A stretch of DNA of 37,638 nt, taken from NCBI GenBank assembly GCA_964459445.1, contig CAYWMP010000038.1, positions 1 through 37,638 on the forward strand, given 5' to 3'. This document shows positions 8,334-16,138 of this stretch, piece by piece; the first letter of the stretch is position 1; the number at the start of each line of letters is the position of its first letter. The notes beneath the pieces were generated by a model. The model was not told the DNA's origin, ran no database searches, and worked only from the letters and a program-made list of their open reading frames with translations. The stretch is from CAYWMP01 sp964459445. GTDB taxonomy: Bacteria; Desulfobacterota; DSM-4660; Desulfatiglandales; HGW-15. A program made the position numbers and the translations under genes.

Positions 8334-9533
8334 ATGGAATACATAAGCAGCTTGTGGAACGCAATTGAGGAAAGGGACTTATATCCAAATTCAAGAACCA
8401 TAAAAGAGGTGCCTTACCCTGAGCTTGAAATTAAGGGTAAGATGTTTTTATGTCTTTGTTCAAATAACTATTTTGGCCTTTCTATCCATCCCGAAGTAAA
8501 AAAAGCAGCCATAGAGGGGGTAGAAAGATACGGGATAGGAACTTGCGATTCTAGATTGATCGCAGGAAACCTGCAACTCCTGGAAGATTTGGAAACGGCA
8601 ATAGCTGATTTTAAGGATGAGCCTGCCGCAGTGCTTTTCTTATCAGGCTTCATGACCAATATAGGTGCAATACCCGGAATCATGGACAGCTTTGATGTCT
8701 ACGATTTTCCATCCATTGAGAATGACAACAACCTCATCATAATCGATGCATTGAGTCACCAAAGCATCCAGGCCGGATGTAGGCTAAGCAGATCTCCCAC
8801 GAAGACCTATTTGCATAAAGATATGAATCACCTGGAGAAAATTCTTAGGAGAAATAAAGATAAGCGCAAACTCATCATTACTGATGGCGTATTTAGCATG
8901 GACGGAGATTTGGCCCCTTTGCCTGAAATATTGCAACTGGCACAAATGTACAATGCCATGGTAATGGTAGATGACGCCCATGCTACAGGTGTGATCGGCG
9001 AAAATGGAAGAGGTACCGCAGAGCACTTCGGGGTTGAGGGAAAAGTAGATATAACTATGGGTACCCTTAGCAAAGCGGTTGGGGCATTGGGAGGATATCT
9101 AACATCATCACCCGAACTCATTAAGGTGTTAAAGGCACGAGCCTCATCTTTTGTATACACCTCCTCCCTACCACCGGAGCAAGCTTGTGGTATATTGGCT
9201 GCCCTAAAGATTATTCAGGAAACGCCTGATTTAAGAACATCTTTGTGGAAAAATGTCCGTCACCTTAAAAAGGGACTCGAAGACATGGGGTTTGATACGA
9301 TGGAAAGCGAAACGCAACTAATCCCAATCCATATCGGTGATGAGGAAAAATGCATTAAGGCGTCGAGAATGCTTTTTGAAAAAGAAATCATGGTCCCCGC
9401 CATAATATGGCCCGTTGTACAACAGGGAAAAGCCAGAATGAGGGCTACCGTTATGGCGACTCATACAGAATCGCAGATCGACCGAGCTTTAGGGGCTTTC
9501 TACGAAGTGGGTAAAGAAATAGGGCTTATATAA
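8334..9533 (+). CDS. Alpha-oxoamine synthase (PLP-dependent acyl-CoA:amino-acid C-acyltransferase family)
   Basis: A 399-residue fold-type I PLP enzyme of the BioF / KBL / serine palmitoyltransferase / CqsA family, which condenses an amino acid with an acyl thioester and loses CO2. Visible motifs are SNNYFGLSIHPEVK, the GIGTCDSRLIAGN turn, LSHQSI (His stacking on PLP), DGVFSMDGDLAPL, VDDAHATGVIG, and GTLSKAVGALGGY with the Schiff-base lysine K247. A longer loop than in BioF precedes the IIIDALSHQ segment (DSFDVYDFPSIENDNN). Sequence character is nearer BioF/KBL/SPT than Vibrio CqsA. No biotin or lipid genes adjoin it; it heads a signalling operon under a sigma-54 promoter. Its product could therefore be a signal (alpha-hydroxyketone-like) or a sphingoid-type lipid; this is inference. 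Confidence 0.9.
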   Translation: MEYISSLWNAIEERDLYPNSRTIKEVPYPELEIKGKMFLCLCSNNYFGLSIHPEVKKAAIEGVERYGIGTCDSRLIAGNLQLLEDLETAIADFKDEPAAVLFLSGFMTNIGAIPGIMDSFDVYDFPSIENDNNLIIIDALSHQSIQAGCRLSRSPTKTYLHKDMNHLEKILRRNKDKRKLIITDGVFSMDGDLAPLPEILQLAQMYNAMVMVDDAHATGVIGENGRGTAEHFGVEGKVDITMGTLSKAVGALGGYLTSSPELIKVLKARASSFVYTSSLPPEQACGILAALKIIQETPDLRTSLWKNVRHLKKGLEDMGFDTMESETQLIPIHIGDEEKCIKASRMLFEKEIMVPAIIWPVVQQGKARMRATVMATHTESQIDRALGAFYEVGKEIGLI

Positions 9534-9535
9534 CG

Positions 9536-10705
9536 GTGAATCCCTGGGCTATTCAATCGCTTGTGACCAGCATCTTTAATATCATTCTGGGAACTTATGT
9601 TCTTTTTAAGGGCCCGAGAATGCTACTAAATCGGGTATTTTCGCTTTTTGCATTCTCTTTGGCAGTATGGGGCCTGTCTGAGTTTGGTCACAGAATTGTT
9701 GATAGCCCTGAAGTTGCCTATTTGTGGATGAGGGCAGGAGGCATAGGATGGTGCTTTATGGCCAGCCTCTACCTGCATTTTGTATTGCTCCTCACAAGAA
9801 ACGAAAATTTTCTCGATAGGAAATACATCTATGCATTTCTTTATCTACCTGCCATTATATTCCTACACCTATTTCTAACCACGGATTTGATCTACGAACA
9901 GGAGGTCGTGAAAAGAAGCTGGGGATATACGAGCATACCAGGCAGTATCGCTTGGGTATTCTTTCTCTACTATTTTCTGGCCTATCTCCTCACGATCTAT
10001 TCCATTGTCGGCATTGAAAAAAAAGCCTCGACCTTGGTGAGAAGACAAGCAAAACCTATACTCATGGGTACAACTGTTTTTTTGGTAACCGCCACAGCGA
10101 CAAATATAGCTTTTCCCGTTCTTAACATTCAATTACCCGAATTTGGATCTTCGCTGAGTATCATACTGACCATTTGCACCCTCTATGCGATTTTGAAACA
10201 CAAGCTATTCACTGTCGAGCTTGGACCTGAAGATACTAAAGAAACCAAACAAAAGCATATTCTTGAGAGAGGGCTTAGTTACAGCATCAAAGAAGTAAGA
10301 TTAGACAAAAGCTATGAAATCTTCGCCGATCAACTTTTGAATGGCAGCTATGGTTTATGCTTGAGCAAGTTGCATCCTGAAAAAGTGAGAGAGTCATACG
10401 GATTGACACGCACACCCATTGTTTGGGTGACATTTAAAGAGAATGATAATACGGTTTCTCCCAAAGATCTTGATGCGTTGGAATCGGTGATTTCCTATTT
10501 CTTAAATGAAGCACTGCAACCTGTTATACTCATCGATTGCTTTGATGAAATCAGATTGACTAACGGCATTGACAGGGCAATAGACTGGCTGGAGAAGATC
10601 AGGAGGTCATGCGAGGAGAAGAATTGCATCCTCCTGATATCAGTGAATCCTGACACATTGGAGGAAGGCGAGGTGGCAATGATGGGAACATGCCAATGTC
10701 AATGA
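9536..10705 (+). CDS. 7TM sensor-type membrane protein with C-terminal DUF835 domain
   Basis: 389 residues. Seven hydrophobic segments (about 9-25, 32-50, 66-87, 97-115, 136-159, 174-194, 204-221) resemble the 7TM input region found at the N-terminus of some histidine kinases. In place of kinase domains, residues ~255-375 form a DUF835 domain (YGLCLSKLHPEKVRESYGL, TPIVWVTF, PVILIDCFDEIRLTNG, NCILLISVNPDTL). DUF835 is mainly archaeal and deltaproteobacterial and its biochemical role is not established. The GTG start lies two bases after the oxoamine-synthase stop, so translation is probably coupled. The context suggests perception, export or modulation of that enzyme's product. It has no kinase motifs, so any signalling output must go through a partner. 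Confidence 0.8.
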   Translation: MNPWAIQSLVTSIFNIILGTYVLFKGPRMLLNRVFSLFAFSLAVWGLSEFGHRIVDSPEVAYLWMRAGGIGWCFMASLYLHFVLLLTRNENFLDRKYIYAFLYLPAIIFLHLFLTTDLIYEQEVVKRSWGYTSIPGSIAWVFFLYYFLAYLLTIYSIVGIEKKASTLVRRQAKPILMGTTVFLVTATATNIAFPVLNIQLPEFGSSLSIILTICTLYAILKHKLFTVELGPEDTKETKQKHILERGLSYSIKEVRLDKSYEIFADQLLNGSYGLCLSKLHPEKVRESYGLTRTPIVWVTFKENDNTVSPKDLDALESVISYFLNEALQPVILIDCFDEIRLTNGIDRAIDWLEKIRRSCEEKNCILLISVNPDTLEEGEVAMMGTCQCQ

Positions 10706-10943
10706 GATGCCTCTTTTCATCAATCTGAATATAATAAAAACATTTGGGGCATCCTGCCCCTAAATCGTTTCTAAGGATTCATTGAAATCCCGTAATAGTT
10801 GGTGCATTGATTTAGTTACACCCTAAACATTGACTTCAATCTTATCCAAACTTTTACTCCAATCTGCCTCGCACAGTTGCTATTGGGGCAGATCTCTCAC
10901 TTGTATTGTCAGAGGGGGATAGAGAGAAGGGAAGCGGAGTAAA

Positions 10944-13655
10944 TTGAATCTCATTGAGAATATCCTAACCATTCCGGGCATTATCAGCCTGATATCTCTC
11001 GTTCTTTTCACCTACTTTGCTTTGAGGCTTGCCTATTTTTCAAAGGGACCTTTATATCTCAAACTTATGGCAACAGGCGCCGGCACTTTCGCTGTCGTCA
11101 TCATTCTCTTCAATATACAAGTTTTTTCCTTCCCTTCTCCAACCACACGCCTCGTTGCACAATTCCTGTGGCTATTAGCATTTTCTTCATTGGTTTCCGG
11201 AGTGGTCGTTCGCGGAATTAATATCCAAAAAGTATTTCATATCTCCTTTTTAAGGGCCTTTTTCATTCTAAAGCCGGAAAAGTTTTTCTTTTTTGGCGTG
11301 ACAATTCTTCTATTCATCGGTTTGCCATTTCATCTATTGGACATGTTTCGAAGCGGATTAGCCTTTGATTGGTTAAATTTGCTTAATGCCATTACTTGGT
11401 CAATAAGTTTTGCATGCTTCGCAGTAGGCGGGTGGATCTCCGACCGAAGCCAAAAAAAACCATCAGAAACAATCGAAGAAATGGCTGTTCCCCTATTGAG
11501 GGATGACATAGCTGCTGCCAGAATCTGTTCAACTTTGATGAATATGCTTTTGGTGAATTGTAAGCATGCTATGGGGGAGGGAATGATTAGAAAGGTCCTA
11601 GGTGATTACTTTGATTATAATTCCGTACTATTTGAAGATTGCAAGCTTAAAGAGGATGAGACTGTTGATTTTGAACCTCTGTTAGAAAATATTAAGAGAA
11701 TACCTAGAGACGATCGACCTGTAATGCTGTGCAGAATCTTCTGCAACCTTTTTTCGAGAATCATTTCACTATACACCAAACTCACTTCTCCATCGCTGGC
11801 TGAGGAAGCCGTTCGTCACAGCTACCTGTCTGTCAAAAAGCAATACGGACATGTTCCAATCTTCTTTGAAATTCTCAGAAACCTACCGGAAGGGTTATTG
11901 GAAGAAGAAAGACTGTCCCTGTTAAGTAAGGAAGAATTGGAAGCAAAAGTAAAAGTAAGAACAAAAGAATTAGAAGGGGCAATGGTACAGGCTGAAGCCG
12001 CGAATCTGGCCAAGAGTGAGTTTTTGGCCAGCATGAGCCACGAGATTCGCACGCCCATGACTGCCATCGTCGGGATGACCGACCTGCTCAGGGACACCCC
12101 CTTAACTCATGAGCAAAAAGGGTTTATCGAGGCAATCCGCTCCTCTGGAGAAAACCTACTTAGAGTTATAAATGATATCCTCGACCTTTCAAGAGTGGAG
12201 ACCGGAAAAATCGAGTTTGAAAAAAATCCCTTTAATCTTGTGAAGGTCATAAATAGTACGTGTGAGATCCAGGCCTTTCACGCCCACCAGAAAAACCTCG
12301 AGCTGCTGAAGTGGATCGGGCCTGAGGTTGAGACGCATCTTCTCGGTGACCCGGTCCGCCTTGGTCAGATTCTATCCAACCTGATCGCAAACGCCACTAA
12401 ATTCACCGAAAAAGGAGAGGTATTTGTCGAGGTGAGGAATCAGGGGGACTGGGGGGAAACAATAAGCAATGGTGGGGATTCAGATTCGGAGGAGAATGCA
12501 GTTGGGACTGTCGAGTTGTTATTCTCCGTGTCTGACACAGGGATCGGCATACCCCCGGACAAGAGAAAAGCCATCTTTGACCGGTTTACTCAAGCTGACT
12601 CCTCAACAACCCGGAAGTACGGCGGCACCGGGCTTGGTCTGACTATCTCGCGCCGGCTGGTGGGCTGCCTGGGTGGGCGCATGTGGGTGGAAAGCAAGGT
12701 GGGACAGGGGAGCACCTTTTATTTTACGGCAAGATTCGAGACTCAAACAGGAGAAGCGCATGTTCCGGCCCCTGAAGCGAATATGACCGGCGTGAAGACC
12801 TTGATCATAGATGATAACACGGCAAACCGTGCGGTTCTCTCTAAGATGCTTTCACGATGGGGCGCTGTTGTATCGGAACAAGAGAATGGTGAAGGGGGTC
12901 TCACGGAAATAAGACGCTCCAGGAATGCGGGCGATCCTTACGCCCTTGTCCTGCTCGACTCCCGAATGCCGGGCATGGACGGATTTCAGGTGGCGGATTG
13001 TATCAAAAAACATCCCGAGCTTTCCAGCTCGGTCGTTATGATGCTCACTTCAGACGACAGCAAATCGGTAAAGGCGAGGAGCAAAGAGCTTGGTGTATCC
13101 TTTTATTTGCTCAAGCCTGTCAAGTGGTCCGACCTCAAAGAGACGATGTTGGCCGCCCTGGGCCAAAAAAGGGCCGAAGCCAAGCTACGCCCCGAGGTTA
13201 TAAAACCCGCTATTCTCGAACAGCTGAGTCCGATGCATATCCTACTGGTCGAGGATAACAAAAAAAACCAAGTTCTTATCCAGGCATTTCTGAAACAACA
13301 GCCCTATAAAATAGACATAGCTGAACACGGTGAAATAGGTTTAGAAAAGTTCAAGGCCGGTCATTATGATCTTGTGCTAATGGATATTGAAATGCCGGTG
13401 ATGGATGGGTACACGGCCACCGCTAAGATCAGGCAATGGGAAACGGAAATACAGGCCAAGGCGACGCCGATCATCGCCTTGACCGCCCACGCATTTAGTG
13501 AACATGAACAAAAGAGTCTTGAGGCGGGCTGCAATGCCCATATGACCAAACCGATCTTTAAGGCGGATCTTTTGGCGGCTATCCGTAAGTACGCTGGCCT
13601 GAACAATGGGACCCCATCTCGCCCCACAAATAAAATGTCGGCAGCACAGCCGTGA
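10944..13655 (+). CDS. Membrane hybrid histidine kinase (TM region - HisKA - HATPase - REC - REC)
   Basis: 903 residues, TTG start with GGAG at 10936-10939. About five N-terminal membrane helices (within residues 8-165) are followed by an unassigned cytoplasmic region (~190-330) and a short coiled coil. Then come HisKA (FLASMSHEIRTPM, phospho-His H366), HATPase (NLIANATKF N-box, DTGIGIP, GGTGLGLTIS) and two receivers with phosphoacceptors D672 (LLDSRMPGMDGF) and D814 (LMDIEMPVMDGY). No HPt is attached; a separate HPt gene follows. With a multi-TM input and no large periplasmic domain it resembles CqsS/LqsS-type sensors of hydrophobic autoinducers. The HisKA-to-REC2 part has BarA/RetS-like organisation. 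Confidence 0.93.
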   Translation: MNLIENILTIPGIISLISLVLFTYFALRLAYFSKGPLYLKLMATGAGTFAVVIILFNIQVFSFPSPTTRLVAQFLWLLAFSSLVSGVVVRGINIQKVFHISFLRAFFILKPEKFFFFGVTILLFIGLPFHLLDMFRSGLAFDWLNLLNAITWSISFACFAVGGWISDRSQKKPSETIEEMAVPLLRDDIAAARICSTLMNMLLVNCKHAMGEGMIRKVLGDYFDYNSVLFEDCKLKEDETVDFEPLLENIKRIPRDDRPVMLCRIFCNLFSRIISLYTKLTSPSLAEEAVRHSYLSVKKQYGHVPIFFEILRNLPEGLLEEERLSLLSKEELEAKVKVRTKELEGAMVQAEAANLAKSEFLASMSHEIRTPMTAIVGMTDLLRDTPLTHEQKGFIEAIRSSGENLLRVINDILDLSRVETGKIEFEKNPFNLVKVINSTCEIQAFHAHQKNLELLKWIGPEVETHLLGDPVRLGQILSNLIANATKFTEKGEVFVEVRNQGDWGETISNGGDSDSEENAVGTVELLFSVSDTGIGIPPDKRKAIFDRFTQADSSTTRKYGGTGLGLTISRRLVGCLGGRMWVESKVGQGSTFYFTARFETQTGEAHVPAPEANMTGVKTLIIDDNTANRAVLSKMLSRWGAVVSEQENGEGGLTEIRRSRNAGDPYALVLLDSRMPGMDGFQVADCIKKHPELSSSVVMMLTSDDSKSVKARSKELGVSFYLLKPVKWSDLKETMLAALGQKRAEAKLRPEVIKPAILEQLSPMHILLVEDNKKNQVLIQAFLKQQPYKIDIAEHGEIGLEKFKAGHYDLVLMDIEMPVMDGYTATAKIRQWETEIQAKATPIIALTAHAFSEHEQKSLEAGCNAHMTKPIFKADLLAAIRKYAGLNNGTPSRPTNKMSAAQP

Positions 13656-13963
13656 TAGTCCCGACCAGACTCCTAAGCTTTCATGCCGCTTAACCACATG
13701 CCCTAGAAACAAGCCATTCTGAAAGACCCTCATTTTTGATTTTCTTCACCATCAGTTTGCCCACTACTGAATTGCGCCAGGGTTGATTTGGTACTGACAA
13801 TACCATGTCTTGTGTGATAACTTCTAATGCCTGCACTCTGGTATCTCTTTACCAATCCCTTATTACCGGGCCTAAAGGACGTGGCTACCCACTTCCAGTT
13901 GAATCGGAAGAGGCGCCGCGAGCTTCAAAGAATCTCCAAATGATATTGACCGAGGGGGGAGCG
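13656..13963. other. Spacer between hybrid kinase and HPt gene
   Basis: About 300 bases. An open frame reaches back to 13805 in phase with the HPt gene, but its residues look non-coding and a good ribosome-binding site supports the later start. A short inverted repeat (TGGTA / TACCA near 13840-13855) is the only structure seen. No terminator or promoter is recognisable. Confidence 0.35.
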
Positions 13964-14290
13964 ATGTCAAACAGCAATGAAACTGAACGGGGTGAAAAGA
14001 TCAGCGTTCATGCAGACCCTGACCTCGAGGATCTAATTTCCGGATTTCTTGAGGATTGGAAAGAAGAGGTCGGGTTTATGAGGAACGCTCTGGAAAAGAA
14101 TGATTTTGAGACTATTCGTAAGCTGGGTCACGACATGAAGGGGATCGGAGGGAGTTGCGGTCTTGACGTCATTACTGACATGGGCGGGGGCCTTGAGAAG
14201 GCTGCCCAGGCCTTGGACGGGGAGACGATCCAGAAGAACCTGGATACGCTTTCAAATTATTTGGAACGAGTTGAATTTGTGTATGAATAA
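13964..14290 (+). CDS. Stand-alone histidine phosphotransfer (HPt) protein
   Basis: 108 residues from the ATG at 13964, chosen because a purine-rich GAGGGGGGAG lies just upstream (13952-13961); a longer in-phase start at 13805 is unsupported. The protein is an all-helical HPt shuttle with phosphorylatable H56 in LGHDMKGIGGSCGL, followed by a helix with GGGLEKAAQALD. Size and solitary form match LuxU/Ypd1-type intermediates. It sits between a two-receiver hybrid kinase without its own HPt and a sigma-54 response regulator, which strongly suggests His-Asp-His-Asp relay from the kinase's receivers to the activator downstream. Confidence 0.85.
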   Translation: MSNSNETERGEKISVHADPDLEDLISGFLEDWKEEVGFMRNALEKNDFETIRKLGHDMKGIGGSCGLDVITDMGGGLEKAAQALDGETIQKNLDTLSNYLERVEFVYE

Positions 14291-14364
14291 AAGAATATCT
14301 TCTGTGATTCTCGTTTTGTTTATTTTGGTAGTGTCATAACTGTTTGGGCTGCAAGGATTAGTAA

Positions 14365-15738
14365 ATGGCAGGAAATCCAAAAATTCTGGTCGTCGACGAC
14401 GATCCTAAATTCCAAAAACTGATGCGATTCAGCCTGGAGAAGCACGGGTTTGAAGTGGATATTTGCAATGACGGCATTGAGGCCTTAAAGGCCATAGACA
14501 ATAATCCGGTGGAGTTGATCATTTCGGATTACATGATGCCCAACTTGGACGGCGTGCAACTGCTACGAGCTCTCCGGGAAGAAGGACGGGACATTCCTTT
14601 CATCCTGATGACTGCCTATGGAAGCATCGAAAGCACCATGGAGGCCCTCAAGTTAGGGACGGTAGAATATCTGACCAAGCCCTTCGATCCAAAGGAAATC
14701 GTTTTAGCGGCCCAGAAGGCGTTGAATATGGAGCACGTCAAAAGGGAGTTAACCGAGCTCCGAGAGGCAGTTCAGGCCAAATACAATTTTGACAATCTGA
14801 TCGGACAAAGTCCTTCCATGCAGGAGGCGTATAAAAATATCCACAAGGCCTCCCAAACGTCCACCAACGTCCTCATTGCCGACGAGACCGGGACCGGAAA
14901 GGAATTGGCAGCAAGGGCAATCCATTACAACGGGCTCTCGAAGGAAGGACCCTTCATTGCTGTGAATTGTTCCGCCTTTTCAGAGGGAACGCTGGAAAGT
15001 GAATTATTCGGACACGTAAAAGGGGCTTTTACAGATGCCCACAGGGATCATAAGGGAAGATTTGAACTAGCCGACCAGGGGACTCTTTTTCTGGATGAGG
15101 TGGGCGATATTCCCTTGAACATTCAAGTTAAATTGCTCAGGGTGCTTCAGGAAAAACAATTCGAGCCGGTGGGCGGTCAGAAGTCCTTGCGATCGGATTT
15201 CAGGCTGATCGCCGCCTCCAACAAGGATTTGAAAGACCTGGTGAAAAGGAGACATTTCCGTGAGGATCTTTTTTACCGGTTAAGTGTTATCAATATTACC
15301 ATGCCGCCGCTCAGGGATCATCCCGAAGATATTCCTCTATTAATCAAACATTTCCTGAAGTTCTATACTCAAATCAACAATAAAGATATTAAGACCCTTT
15401 CTCTTGAGGCCATGAAACTCATGCAAAGATATTCCTGGCTGGGTAACGTGAGACAAGTCGAAAATGCGATTGAGAGTGCGGTGGCCATGTGCGAGGGAAA
15501 CATGATCAGAATCGCTGATCTTCCGCTCGAATTGAGCGATCTTCCCTCCGAAAAAACGCCCCATTCAAATGAACATACAGGAACTCTTCCCCAGGCTGTG
15601 GCTGCGGTTGAGATGCGGATGATCCGAAAGGCACTCGATCAAAATGAATGGATCAAGGCTCGCGCGGCAAAGGCATTGGGAATAAGTGAAAGGGTCCTGT
15701 CCTACAAAATGGATAAGTATGGTTTTGCCAAGAAATGA
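14365..15738 (+). CDS. NtrC-family sigma-54-dependent response regulator
   Basis: 457 residues: receiver (1-120, phosphoacceptor D55 in IISDYMMPNLDG), AAA+ sigma-54 activation domain (~145-375) and a Fis-type helix-turn-helix at the C-terminus (ARAAKALGISERVLSYKMDKYGF). Walker A reads DETGTGKE (D173 instead of the usual G) and Walker B TLFLDEVGDIP. The sigma-54-contacting loop reads GAFTDA (residues 220-225) instead of GAFTGA. It is the likely final receiver of the HPt protein. Its targets are probably the two sigma-54 promoters at 8020-8034 and 16015-16029, each with an ACAATWTTGT-type site upstream. Domain content and order parallel LuxO. Confidence 0.93.
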   Translation: MAGNPKILVVDDDPKFQKLMRFSLEKHGFEVDICNDGIEALKAIDNNPVELIISDYMMPNLDGVQLLRALREEGRDIPFILMTAYGSIESTMEALKLGTVEYLTKPFDPKEIVLAAQKALNMEHVKRELTELREAVQAKYNFDNLIGQSPSMQEAYKNIHKASQTSTNVLIADETGTGKELAARAIHYNGLSKEGPFIAVNCSAFSEGTLESELFGHVKGAFTDAHRDHKGRFELADQGTLFLDEVGDIPLNIQVKLLRVLQEKQFEPVGGQKSLRSDFRLIAASNKDLKDLVKRRHFREDLFYRLSVINITMPPLRDHPEDIPLLIKHFLKFYTQINNKDIKTLSLEAMKLMQRYSWLGNVRQVENAIESAVAMCEGNMIRIADLPLELSDLPSEKTPHSNEHTGTLPQAVAAVEMRMIRKALDQNEWIKARAAKALGISERVLSYKMDKYGFAKK

Positions 15739-15767
15739 TTTCGAGGGGAAAAAATGCGGGACCCTTC

Positions 15768-15781
15768 CGACAATTTTGTTG
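15768..15781. promoter_or_regulatory. Activator-site-like palindrome
   Basis: CGACAATTTTGTTG matches the CAACAATATTGTTG palindrome of 7883-7896 at 12 of 14 positions. It lies about 250 bases upstream of the second sigma-54 promoter, within the range for DNA-looping activators, though farther than usual. Confidence 0.35.
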
Positions 15782-16014
15782 CTTTCTTCATTTTCTCACC
15801 GTGATTCCCATGTTTATCCGGATTTCTCCTGATTCCACAATCTGAATTTTGCATGAAATACCTATTGCGGCGCGAAAATCTTACTGCAACATGGCATTTA
15901 TCTTAGGAATTCAGAATCCCACTAAATTACCTCATGTGAAATTCAGGTAATAAAAGCAAAACTTTTATAAAAACCGCCTTATTTCTCCCCATATGGCCGA
16001 TCAATCTGCGGGAT

Positions 16015-16030
16015 TGGCATCTTTTTTGCT
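16015..16030 (+). promoter_or_regulatory. Sigma-54 (RpoN) promoter, -24/-12 elements
   Basis: TGGCATCTTTTTTGCT carries GG (16016-16017) and GC (16028-16029) exactly 12 bases apart. It is nearly identical to the promoter at 8020-8034, including the shared TTGGCATCTTT core. Predicted start is near 16041, giving a ~100-base leader before the gene at 16139. Confidence 0.75.
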
Positions 16031-16138
16031 CATTCAATAACCATGAAAATGTAGAACTCTGGAGTGCATGAAGTTTGGCGTCCTGTTGATTTCGCGCCCA
16101 ACCTTTATGGCAGCCTGGCTATAATGAAGGAGAAAACA

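Larger units (their letters stand above)
15739..16138. other. Intergenic regulatory region upstream of the REC-GAF-kinase gene
   Basis: About 400 AT-rich bases. It contains the palindrome-like CGACAATTTTGTTG at 15768-15781 and a sigma-54 promoter at 16015-16029. An in-phase ATG at 16064 lies inside the expected leader and is not the favoured start. No terminator hairpin was seen after the activator gene. Confidence 0.45.

Noticed and set aside
8059..8394. Minus-strand 111-codon frame before the oxoamine synthase
   Set aside because: It overlaps the synthase start and the mapped sigma-54 leader, and has no family resemblance or ribosome site.
8334..9533. Naming the oxoamine synthase cqsA or bioF
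   Set aside because: The motifs are common to the whole family and the sequence is not especially CqsA-like; no biotin genes adjoin. Only the family can be asserted.
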